Source: Porphyromonadaceae bacterium UBA7555 (GTDB lineage Bacteria > Bacteroidota > Bacteroidia > Bacteroidales > Muribaculaceae). Taken from it: a stretch of DNA of 23,563 nt. Numbering within the stretch: position 1 is the first letter of the stretch; the number at the start of each line of letters is the position of its first letter. The translations under genes were made by a program, and so were the position numbers. The notes under the pieces were generated by a model. It saw only the letters and a program-made list of their open reading frames with translations. It searched no databases and was not told where the DNA came from. Below, in pieces: positions 7,434 to 14,729 of this stretch. The stretch lies in assembly GCA_002478045.1 (NCBI GenBank), contig DLLT01000039.1, positions 1-23,563 of the forward strand, given 5' to 3'.

Positions 7434-7464
7434 CAAAGTTACGCAGAATTCCCGTACGCACAAA
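7434..7464 (-). promoter_or_regulatory. Bacteroidota-type promoter of the tRNA-Asn operon
   Basis: On the minus strand, TTTG (7461-7464) and TAACTTTG (7434-7441) are 19 nt apart. A long A/T tract (7465-7482) lies directly upstream of the -33 box. The core is nearly identical to that of the tRNA-Gln promoter (23 of 25 positions, 7428-7452 against 57-81). Confidence 0.85.
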
Positions 7465-7554
7465 ATTTTTTTTAAAAAAACACGCAACTTTTTTAGTCCG
7501 CATATCCGGGCAAGGCAAACAACGGCCGTGCAGCGCCCCACTCCACCCCCCCCC

Positions 7555-7604
7555 AAAAAAAAACGGCGCGAGGACGCCCGACTCATTCATCGGACATCCT
7601 CGCG
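7555..7604 (-). terminator. Intrinsic terminator of the secreted protein gene
   Basis: A perfect 8-bp stem (7567-7574 with 7597-7604), with a further inner CCGA/TCGG pairing, is followed on the minus strand by CCG and nine T residues (7555-7563). A run of nine C (7546-7554 on plus) abuts the A-tract. Confidence 0.85.
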
Positions 7605-7637
7605 TGTATGTATTCTACGGCACGAGGCCGGCAGAAC

Positions 7638-9425
7638 TTAGCGTACTAAAACCTTGGTGGCCTGAGTGCCTTGACGGCGGATGTACAGGCCGGCAGCGGG
7701 AGAGTCGCTGACGCGACGACCTTGCAGGTCATAGTATTCAACGGGAGCTGTTTCATCATTGTCCACGACCACATTGTTGATGCCGTCATGCAATGCTTCC
7801 GGGAGCTGGAATTTGGCTATCTGAATAGCGAAGGCCGAACCGGTGCCGACTGCTTCGAGGCCGGCGGCGCACATACCGCCACGGCCGCGTGCATCGGTGA
7901 AAGCCAATCCGGCTTTGGGCACATAAGCTATATTGAAAGCAATAGGAATTGCGGCATTGAACTCATTATCCTTCTTGACACCGGTTACCAGCGACCATGC
8001 ATCTGCGGGATCTGCCTCAAGTGTATTGGCATTGTATGGACGCAGGAAGACGCCGATAGTGTTTTTCATCACATAGCCAAAGACGTACACCTTATCGGGC
8101 GTAGTGGCGTTGATCAAAGCATCCTGATAGGCCGTAAGACCCGTATTGGCTCCGGTGAACGACGTATTTGAACTTACGCCCTTGATCCACTTGCCGGTAG
8201 TGGCATCAAATTTGACAAGCATACCTTCGCGTACCTTTGCTGTGCTGTATACCGCCTGGTCGGCATTACCTTGAGGGTAGAACTTGCCGTTGTACTGACC
8301 GCAGAACCACAGGTTGCCGTTGCCGACACTGATGCCGGAGTTTTGCATAACGCACGAATTGTTATACCTTTCGCCCACAATGTTCGTATGCCATTCGGAG
8401 GCAAAGGTGGAAGCATCAATAGCCGCTACAAAGAGGTCTACGACACCGGTATTGCACAGCTGTGCGCCTGCCAAAGTAGCAGTAAATGTTTTGTCGGTTA
8501 CGACATCATACTTACCATAAAGATAAAGGATGCCGCGTTCGTATTTTACATTGCTAATATGGCCATTGGTGATACCCTCTCCTTGCGCTTCAAGCGAAGC
8601 GAGCAATTGACCCTCGGGGGTGAGCTTGAGCAGATACATATCGCCGGCGCCTGTCTGCGCATCGCCATCCCATTCGTAGTTATACTTGGGAGTAAATGTC
8701 ACCGTCTCGCCTGCAACGTTCTTCACGTGCATAGGGGCGCGATAGTTGCCGCTGATAAAGATATTTCCATCGGGGGCAACCGCGAGGTCGTCCACAAACA
8801 ACCCGGCATGCACGGTTTTAGCACCATCGCCGTAGCCATTTATAACATCTACATCGATAACACCGTAGCCCAGGAGTTTACCCTCGGCCGACAGATGTCC
8901 TACAATACCTACGTTGCGGTATTCATCGACGCCGGGATATACATCCGTAGATGCACCCGTACCATCGACAATCGTCAGCGGGTGAGCAAGCATATCGGCC
9001 TTTTCGTCATGTCGCAGAACGGCCACAAAAACTATCGAGCCGTCGGGAAGGATATCGAGGCCGCCGGTATTGCTGACAGCATCGCCATACGAGCTGTAAA
9101 GACTCCATACTTTCTTGCCTTGTGCGTCAAGACGCATGATTATCAGGTTGTTGTTGGTGCTGCGCTGCACATCCACGGGGCTGGCAAAGATTGTTTCGCC
9201 GGCATAAGTGGGGGCATCACCTTTGCTGTGAGTGGCGGCCGAGCCCATCCAATAGATGGCCGAACCGTCTTCCGTGGCCTTGATGCTGCGAGTCATACTG
9301 CCCGAAGCAAGAGGTCCGTTTACGAAGTTTGCCCATTCGGCAGTGGGCGCCTCAGGAGCTGCCATAACTGCAGTCGCACCCATAAGCATTGCTGCTAATG
9401 TTGTTGTAAAGTGTTTCATAAGCAT
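7638..9425 (-). CDS. Secreted beta-propeller-like protein with T9SS sorting domain
   Basis: A 595-residue protein with a signal peptide (about 1-23, cut near VMAA/PEA; the start may be Met3). The body has repeated short beta-strand blocks with motifs such as LDILPDGSIVFVA, LAVAPDGNIFISGNY and YERGILYLYGKY, as in propeller-like repeat proteins that track values along a list of items. The last ~55 residues contain EYYDLQGRRV, then AAGLYIRRQGTQATKVLVR, the form of a type A T9SS C-terminal sorting domain, so it is expected to cross the outer membrane by the T9SS and be anchored or released at the surface. The gene is monocistronic with its own promoter and terminator. No catalytic motif was found, and its ligand is unknown. 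Confidence 0.85.
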   Translation of the reverse strand: MLMKHFTTTLAAMLMGATAVMAAPEAPTAEWANFVNGPLASGSMTRSIKATEDGSAIYWMGSAATHSKGDAPTYAGETIFASPVDVQRSTNNNLIIMRLDAQGKKVWSLYSSYGDAVSNTGGLDILPDGSIVFVAVLRHDEKADMLAHPLTIVDGTGASTDVYPGVDEYRNVGIVGHLSAEGKLLGYGVIDVDVINGYGDGAKTVHAGLFVDDLAVAPDGNIFISGNYRAPMHVKNVAGETVTFTPKYNYEWDGDAQTGAGDMYLLKLTPEGQLLASLEAQGEGITNGHISNVKYERGILYLYGKYDVVTDKTFTATLAGAQLCNTGVVDLFVAAIDASTFASEWHTNIVGERYNNSCVMQNSGISVGNGNLWFCGQYNGKFYPQGNADQAVYSTAKVREGMLVKFDATTGKWIKGVSSNTSFTGANTGLTAYQDALINATTPDKVYVFGYVMKNTIGVFLRPYNANTLEADPADAWSLVTGVKKDNEFNAAIPIAFNIAYVPKAGLAFTDARGRGGMCAAGLEAVGTGSAFAIQIAKFQLPEALHDGINNVVVDNDETAPVEYYDLQGRRVSDSPAAGLYIRRQGTQATKVLVR

Positions 9426-9518
9426 ACTATTATTGATTTATGTTTTTTCAATTATTTCAACTCATAAGCTCGCCTTAAAGGGTGGGCCATGTCCCGAATA
9501 TAGGACTGTTTTCGATGG

Positions 9519-9549
9519 CAAAATTACATATACTCTCCTTAAAATCAAA
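9519..9549 (-). promoter_or_regulatory. Bacteroidota-type promoter of the secreted protein gene
   Basis: On the minus strand, TTTG (9546-9549) and TAATTTTG (9519-9526) are 19 nt apart. The leader to the start codon is about 85 nt. A second -7-like box, TACTTTTG, lies further up at 9670-9677 without a good -33 element. Confidence 0.75.
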
Positions 9550-9793
9550 ATTTTTAGATACTATACATCCAAAATACCAACAAATGAGTATAAATTCCCG
9601 TCAAATCCTGCCTCTCTTTGCACTTTTTGAGTATTCCCCATAGCTTTCAAGTCTCTATTTTACCTCACGCAAAAGTATCGTCAGGCCGTTATCTTGAAGA
9701 GATGCTCCTTGTTTTCACAGAAAAGATCGAACAAAACGGCTTGTTTTGCATCGTTTTTCGGCAAATCTTAGCGATAAATCGGGATAAGATTAC
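9550..9793. other. Divergent intergenic region
   Basis: A/T-rich stretch between the divergent secreted-protein and WG-repeat lipoprotein genes. Apart from the promoter elements listed, no hairpin, repeat or coding frame worth reporting was seen. Confidence 0.5.
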
Positions 9794-9801
9794 TATTTTT
9801 G
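9794..9801 (+). promoter_or_regulatory. Putative -7 box of the lipoprotein-yqeY-serS genes
   Basis: TATTTTTG fits TAnnTTTG and lies about 73 nt upstream of the start codon at 9875. The -33 region is poor (TTAG at 9768-9771). Confidence 0.45.
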
Positions 9802-9874
9802 CATAAATATTTCAAATCACCCCGGGGCATGGCGACCATAAAGCCGCAAGCCCCCATCACCGACCCTACGCCTT

Positions 9875-11614
9875 ATGAAAAAGACATTACTATCGGCATT
9901 GAGCACAACGATGGCACTTGCTGCCGCCACATTGGCATCATGCAACGGAAACTCCGTGACATATCCGGACGCCATACCCGTACAACTGGACGACGAAGAC
10001 ACTTGGAGCCTTGTAGATTTTGATGGAGAAATCATAGTCAAAAATGTCTTTGACAATGCTCCCGGCTATGCGTACAATGGGAATTTCGTCGCCGAGGATG
10101 AGGACGGTATGTATGTTTACAGCCTGTCCAAACCTAAGAAAGCGCTCAACAATGACCCATATATGCAGCTCACTAACTTCGCCGCCGGGAATGCCTTCGG
10201 CGTACGTCAGGGCACCGGGATACTGCTCGTGGGGACAGACGGTGAAGTCATCAAGCAACTCTCCGATGACATAGCCGCAGTCCGCGTATCAGCGACTATC
10301 GGCGATGCAACAATGCCGCTATATCAAGATACAGACCAGAAAATGGGATACCTCAACACCTCGGGCGACATCGCCATCAAGGCCAAGTGGGACTATGCCG
10401 GACCATTCTCCGAGGGGCTGGCTTTGGTGCACAACAATGACGACCGTTATATCTGTATAAACACCTCCGGCGAAAAAGTTTTCACCCTAAGAGAAAACGA
10501 AGAAGCCGGCATATTCCTAAACGGCTGGCTGGCCGTAAACAAGGATGATAGAGGCCACTTTGTAGACCATACCGGCGAGACCGTGATGAAACTGTCACAT
10601 GGCACACTGGCCGTTGCACGCTTTGGCGATCGCGTCCTGGCTCGCAATTCGGACGGATGGATGATACTCGAAGCCAAGGACGATGGCGAAAAAATCCTCA
10701 AAGGATATGATGAAATCACGCCCCTCGGACTTGACGGCACACGCTTCATAGTACGCAAACGTTCCGACAGTAAATATCGCATAGTGGATGCCAACGGCGA
10801 AGACATAGGTGATGACACTATCGAACATTTCAACGACGTAGTTTCGTTGTATGGATTCATATTCGGTGGCGACGAAAAGCCATATGCACTATACGATCGA
10901 AACGGCAATCCGGTAAACAAAAAATTAGACATCGACCGCATCACCTACGATCAATACACCACCGTCACCTCGCAGAAAATTTACAACAAGAAACAGGTTG
11001 CAGCTCTGGCCGACATCATCGGTAGCGGCGCAATGTTCGGCGGCGCCGAAGGCGTACCCTCGGTCAGCAAAGGCGAGACGGCCTCGAGGCTGCTTCCCGA
11101 AATGGGCATAAGCGCCGAAGACGCCTTTACATACATCAGCAGCGGCTGCTACCGCGTATCAAGGCCCATAAGCGATGAAATCGGCGTACTATACGCCACA
11201 TTCGCCACTTCCCCGGCAGACTGGACTTTCGAAAGCGACGGATGGTCTATATCGCAACGATACTACTACAGGGACGTACCCGTGGCACTATTGGCCATAG
11301 AGACTCCCGTGAATACGGACAGCCGTACCGCCACGGCCAACGCCCTCATAGATGCCCTTATGAGCAAGGGCTGGGAGCGTGCCGGCGGGCACAGCCACGA
11401 ACTGCGCAACAACGCCGGCAACTACGTGTACATCGTCCCGTCCACCTACAGCCTGCGCATAGTCTACAGCTTCGGCCAGCTGGACTACAACGCCGTGATG
11501 GGCAGCGCCCTGCGTGCACCCGCCAACGACAATAGCGACTACTACCTATCCGCCGATACAGACTCGGTGGTGGACGTCGCCCCTTCCGAAGAAGTAGCCG
11601 TTGCTGAATACTAA
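9875..11614 (+). CDS. WG-repeat-like lipoprotein
   Basis: A 579-residue protein with a lipoprotein signal peptide (hydrophobic 6-19, LASC with Cys23). Residues about 40-350 are made of repeats resembling WG/KWG beta repeats: TWSLVDFDGEIIVKN, KMGYLNTSGDIAIKAKWDYAGPFSEGLALVH, RYICINTSGEKVF and YALYDRNGNPVNKK. Residues about 385-550 form a separate unrecognised domain, ending in an acidic tail. WG-repeat proteins are mostly of unknown function, probably binding partners at the envelope. It is the first gene of a plus-strand group, 43 nt before a YqeY gene and then serS; whether they share one transcript is not certain, as that pairing has no obvious functional logic. Confidence 0.8.
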   Translation: MKKTLLSALSTTMALAAATLASCNGNSVTYPDAIPVQLDDEDTWSLVDFDGEIIVKNVFDNAPGYAYNGNFVAEDEDGMYVYSLSKPKKALNNDPYMQLTNFAAGNAFGVRQGTGILLVGTDGEVIKQLSDDIAAVRVSATIGDATMPLYQDTDQKMGYLNTSGDIAIKAKWDYAGPFSEGLALVHNNDDRYICINTSGEKVFTLRENEEAGIFLNGWLAVNKDDRGHFVDHTGETVMKLSHGTLAVARFGDRVLARNSDGWMILEAKDDGEKILKGYDEITPLGLDGTRFIVRKRSDSKYRIVDANGEDIGDDTIEHFNDVVSLYGFIFGGDEKPYALYDRNGNPVNKKLDIDRITYDQYTTVTSQKIYNKKQVAALADIIGSGAMFGGAEGVPSVSKGETASRLLPEMGISAEDAFTYISSGCYRVSRPISDEIGVLYATFATSPADWTFESDGWSISQRYYYRDVPVALLAIETPVNTDSRTATANALIDALMSKGWERAGGHSHELRNNAGNYVYIVPSTYSLRIVYSFGQLDYNAVMGSALRAPANDNSDYYLSADTDSVVDVAPSEEVAVAEY

Positions 11615-11657
11615 AAGCACATAAACAGAATACATTACACACATAACACATACAACG

Positions 11658-12110
11658 ATGAATCTCTTTGACACTATAAGCGAAGACATCAAAACCGCAA
11701 TGAAGGCTCGCGAAAAAGTGCGCCTCGAAGCCCTGCGCGGCATCAAAAAAGAATTTCTCGAAGCCAAGACCGCTCCCGGCGCCGGAGGCGAACTAACGGA
11801 CGATAACGCCCTCAAAATCATAATCAAGCTGGCCAAGCAGCGCCGCGAAAGCGCCAAGATATACGCCGATGCAGGCCGACAAGACCTCGCCGACAACGAA
11901 TTGGCCGAACTGGCCGTCATCGAAGAATACCTGCCCAAGGCCCTCTCGGACGAAGAACTCACCGCCGCTCTCACCGAAATCATTGCAAAGGTGGGCGCTA
12001 CCTCGCCCGCCGATATGGGCAAGGTGATGGGCGTAGCCACCAAACAATTGGCCGGACGCGCCGACGGACGCGCAATATCAGCCAAAGTACGCGAACTCCT
12101 GGCCAAATAA
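11658..12110 (+). CDS. GatB/YqeY domain-containing protein
   Basis: A 150-residue protein covering the whole YqeY family: N-terminal helices MNLFDTISEDIKTAMKAREKVRLEALRGIKKE, then AKQRRESAKIYADAGRQDLADNELAELAVIEEYLPKALS, and the conserved end MGKVMGVATKQLAGRADGRAISAKVRELL. The C-terminal part resembles the tRNA-binding domain of the amidotransferase subunit GatB. The exact cellular role is unsettled; a tRNA- or translation-linked function is inferred and agrees with serS lying 41 nt downstream. It has no signal peptide and is cytoplasmic. Confidence 0.92.
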   Translation: MNLFDTISEDIKTAMKAREKVRLEALRGIKKEFLEAKTAPGAGGELTDDNALKIIIKLAKQRRESAKIYADAGRQDLADNELAELAVIEEYLPKALSDEELTAALTEIIAKVGATSPADMGKVMGVATKQLAGRADGRAISAKVRELLAK

Positions 12111-12151
12111 CACGAATATCAAAAAAACAAAATAGCATATAAAACACAACA

Positions 12152-13423
12152 ATGCTTACAATTCAACAAATCAAACAAGACCCGCAAGACATCATCCGCC
12201 GTCTTGCTGTCAAGGGCTTTGACGGCACCGAGTCCATAAACCGCGTCCTCGAACTGGACGCCGAACGCCGCCGCCTCCAGCTGGAGAACGACAACGCCGC
12301 CGCCCAACTCAAGAAACATGCCGATGCCATCGGCGCCCTCATGAAAGCCGGCGACCGCGCCGCCGCCGAAGCCAAGAAAGCCGAAGTGGCCACCCTCAAG
12401 GAAAGCCAGAAAGCCACCTCAGACGCCCTGGCTGCCGCCGAAAAAAGCATACGCGACATCCTGCTCAACGTCCCCAACGTCCCCTGCGCAATGGTTCCCG
12501 AGGGCACCAGCGCCGCCGACAACGTCGTCGAGAAAACCGGAGGCCCGATGCCCGACCTGCCCGAAGACGCCCTTCCCCACTGGGAACTGGCCAAGAAATA
12601 CAATATCATCGACTTTGACCTCGGCGTCAAAATCACCGGCGCCGGATTTCCAGTATACCTGGGCAAAGGCGCTCGCCTCCAACGCGCACTCATTCAATTC
12701 TTCCTTGACAGCGCAAGCGAAGCCGGATACCTCGAAGTCGAGCCGCCTTTCGTAGTCAACGAAGCCTCCGGATACGGCACAGGCCAACTCCCCGACAAGG
12801 AAGCTCAGATGTACTACGCCCCCCTGGACGGCCTGTACCTCATACCCACCGCCGAAGTCCCCGTCACCAACCTTTATCGCGACGTAATTATCCCCGCCGA
12901 CCGCCTGCCTATCAAGAACTGCGCATACAGCGCCTGCTGGCGTCGCGAAGCCGGAAGCTACGGCAAGGATGTACGCGGCCTCAACCGCCTGCACCAATTC
13001 GACAAAGTAGAAATCGTCCGCATCGAGCGCCCCGAAGACTCCTACGCCGCCCTCGAGCAAATGAAAAACCACGTACAAGGCCTGCTCGAAAAGCTCGGCC
13101 TGCCCTGGCACATCCTGCGCCTCTGCGGCGGCGATATGTCCTTCACCAGCGCCATAACCTTTGACTTCGAAGTGTTCAGCGCCGCCCAAAAACGCTGGCT
13201 CGAAGTTTCGTCCGTATCCAACTTCGAAACATATCAGGCCAACCGCCTGAAATGCCGCTATCGCGATGCAGACAAGAAAATCCACCTGTGCCACACCCTC
13301 AACGGCTCGGCTCTGGCACTGCCGCGCATCATGGCCGCATTGCTCGAAAACAACCAGACACCCGACGGCATCATCGTCCCCGAGTGCCTGCGCCGCTACA
13401 CCGGCTTCGACATCATAGACTGA
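12152..13423 (+). CDS. serS: Seryl-tRNA synthetase
   Basis: A 423-residue class II synthetase that activates serine with ATP and charges tRNA-Ser in the cytoplasm. Residues about 28-102 form the long Arg/Lys/Ala-rich coiled-coil arm that contacts the tRNA-Ser variable arm. The catalytic part shows TAEVP (233-237), motif 2 around CWRREAGSYGKDVRGLNRLHQF (262-283), EVSSVSNFETYQANR (351-365) and motif 3 NGSALALPRIMAALLEN (384-400). The length is normal for bacterial SerRS, and all family signatures are present. Third codon positions are strongly C-rich, more so than in neighbouring genes, as expected for high expression. It is the last gene of the plus-strand group and is followed by an odd tandem repeat. 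Confidence 0.98.
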   Translation: MLTIQQIKQDPQDIIRRLAVKGFDGTESINRVLELDAERRRLQLENDNAAAQLKKHADAIGALMKAGDRAAAEAKKAEVATLKESQKATSDALAAAEKSIRDILLNVPNVPCAMVPEGTSAADNVVEKTGGPMPDLPEDALPHWELAKKYNIIDFDLGVKITGAGFPVYLGKGARLQRALIQFFLDSASEAGYLEVEPPFVVNEASGYGTGQLPDKEAQMYYAPLDGLYLIPTAEVPVTNLYRDVIIPADRLPIKNCAYSACWRREAGSYGKDVRGLNRLHQFDKVEIVRIERPEDSYAALEQMKNHVQGLLEKLGLPWHILRLCGGDMSFTSAITFDFEVFSAAQKRWLEVSSVSNFETYQANRLKCRYRDADKKIHLCHTLNGSALALPRIMAALLENNQTPDGIIVPECLRRYTGFDIID

Positions 13424-13533
13424 TCCGTAATCACCGACCGACCAAGCGTCATTGATAGACCAAGCGTCACCGACTGACCCGAAAATCACTGATTGACTCG
13501 GCATCATTGATAGGCTTGAAAATTATCAATAGA
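13424..13533 (+). repeat. Degenerate 18-19-nt tandem repeat after serS
   Basis: Six units start right after the serS stop codon: 13424-13441, 13442-13459, 13460-13477, 13478-13496, 13497-13514 and 13515-13533. The best-conserved pair is units 2 and 3, which begin CCAAGCGTCA. The general form is CCaagcgTCAYYGAYnGA. Units 4-6 are increasingly diverged. In the serS frame, units 1-3 would encode a repeating S-V-(I/T)-D-R-P if the TGA were read through. Confidence 0.6.
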
Positions 13534-13594
13534 CGCACCAAGCGGTATGACTGTCGCCGACAGATAACATTCTTTCGCCTGACATCATCCCCAT

Positions 13595-13642
13595 AAAAAA
13601 CGGCGGTGGCCGCCCCATAATCCACGAGGCGGCCACCGCCGT
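13595..13642 (-). terminator. Terminator shared by converging serS and fic
   Basis: A perfect 14-bp GC-rich stem (13601-13614 with 13628-13641) and 13-nt loop. On the minus strand it is followed by six T residues (13595-13600), making a strong intrinsic terminator for fic. On the plus strand it is followed by TCTTTCTG, so it may also end the serS transcript. Confidence 0.9.
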
Positions 13643-13703
13643 CTTTCTGTCCTCCCCAATGCCGATACTCATCGACCACGTACACGAATATCCCTATCCA
13701 CAC

Positions 13704-14603
13704 TTAGTATTTTATCCTGAAATAGTCGAGGAGGGTCTTATACCGGTCTTGTGCCGTAAGACATGTATCGAGGAGGTAGCCGGGTGTATGCGGCCATTGG
13801 CTCAGACCGCGATAATAGAACATATTGAGCTCGTCAGTGATGATGAACGGCACAATGCAGCATCGCAGACACTCCTTGAACATTATCAATCGGCCGACAC
13901 GTCCATTGCCATCCTGAAACGGATGTATCGCCTCAAAGCGTTGATGGAAGTCGAGGATGTCTTCCAGGATCACTGTTTTTTTTGCCCGGTATTCTTCGAG
14001 CAATTCCCTGACCGCAGCGCCCACAGCCTCGGGCTCGGTGGTTTCCACTCCGCCGACTTCATTGGGCAAGCGCTTGTATTCGCCGACTGCAAACCAATCC
14101 TTTTGGGCATCCGATGTGCCGGATTTCAAGATACGATGGATTTGCTTTATTATGCTTTCGGTCAACGGCTCGGTCGCCCTGTCTATGATGAAGTCTATAC
14201 AGCGAAAATGGTTGATGGTTTCGATTATATCATCAACTCTGACTGCAACATCCGTGACGCCTATCGTGTTTGTCTCGAAGATATAGCGGGTCTGTTCTTT
14301 GGACAGCCGACTACCCTCAATGTGGTTGGAATTATAGGTCAACTCTATCTGCGTGCGGTGGTAGATTCCGCCTTTTATTCTTGCCGCTTTCTGCTCTCTC
14401 AGAGCCTTCAAAAGCGGCGAGATGACGGTGCGTGCATTTATTCGCACGGGTAGCGGCGTATCGAACGGTATGCTCCATGTTTTGCCGACAAGAACGGCGC
14501 CCGACAGCCTGCCTTGGGCGCAATAGTTGCGCACTGTCCGCTCGGATATTCCGTGAAAGCAAGCATATTCTTTGGCTGAGATATAGTCCATATCTATCGG
14601 CAT
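13704..14603 (-). CDS. Fic-family AMP transferase with N-terminal HTH
   Basis: A 299-residue protein from the chosen start. Residues about 6-47 (DYISAKEYACFHGISERTVRNYCAQGRLSGAVLVGKTWSIP) look like a MerR/excisionase-type helix-turn-helix. The Fic domain follows. It carries the inhibitory motif SNHIEG (about 92-97), whose Glu normally blocks the active site, and an intact Fic motif HPFQDGNGRVGR (about 227-238) with the catalytic His. Fic proteins usually transfer AMP from ATP to a target protein; with the inhibitory helix built in, this is self-inhibited. The longer frame begins at 14636, upstream of the -7 box, so that codon cannot be in the transcript. ATG at 14603 or 14591 is therefore more likely. 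No antitoxin gene is adjacent. The target is unknown. Confidence 0.92.
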   Translation of the reverse strand: MPIDMDYISAKEYACFHGISERTVRNYCAQGRLSGAVLVGKTWSIPFDTPLPVRINARTVISPLLKALREQKAARIKGGIYHRTQIELTYNSNHIEGSRLSKEQTRYIFETNTIGVTDVAVRVDDIIETINHFRCIDFIIDRATEPLTESIIKQIHRILKSGTSDAQKDWFAVGEYKRLPNEVGGVETTEPEAVGAAVRELLEEYRAKKTVILEDILDFHQRFEAIHPFQDGNGRVGRLIMFKECLRCCIVPFIITDELNMFYYRGLSQWPHTPGYLLDTCLTAQDRYKTLLDYFRIKY

Positions 14604-14625
14604 GAAATAATCGTGAAACAGTCTG

Positions 14626-14657
14626 CAAAGATACATTTTCTTGCCGATATCGGCAAG
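14626..14657 (-). promoter_or_regulatory. Promoter of the HTH-Fic gene
   Basis: On the minus strand, CTTG (14654-14657) and TATCTTTG (14626-14633) are 20 nt apart. Transcription should start near 14619, giving a leader of about 15 nt before ATG 14603. The -33 box and most of the spacer lie within the palindrome listed next. Confidence 0.7.
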
Positions 14658-14661
14658 AAAA
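14636..14661. promoter_or_regulatory. Perfect 26-bp palindrome, probable operator
   Basis: Each 13-bp half reads TTTTCTTGCCGAT, and the two halves are perfect inverted repeats with no spacer. It covers the -33 element and the spacer up to two bases before the -7 box of fic. A dimeric repressor bound here would block RNA polymerase. The HTH at the front of the Fic protein is an obvious candidate binder, but this is inference. It is not followed by a T-tract, so it is not a terminator. Confidence 0.65.
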
Positions 14662-14729
14662 GACGCGCATTGTTTGCCTGTAGAGACACGGGAAGGAGTG
14701 CTCGAAGCCCTTGTATCGTCCGATACCGG

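Noticed and set aside
12419..13507. 362-codon open frame on the minus strand
   Set aside because: Antisense to serS. The strong C bias at third positions of serS removes stop codons on the other strand, and the translation is a Gly/Val/Ala/Asp mix without motifs.
13704..14603. Fic gene as half of a classic Fic toxin-antitoxin pair
   Set aside because: The inhibitory motif is inside the same protein and no small antitoxin gene lies beside it.
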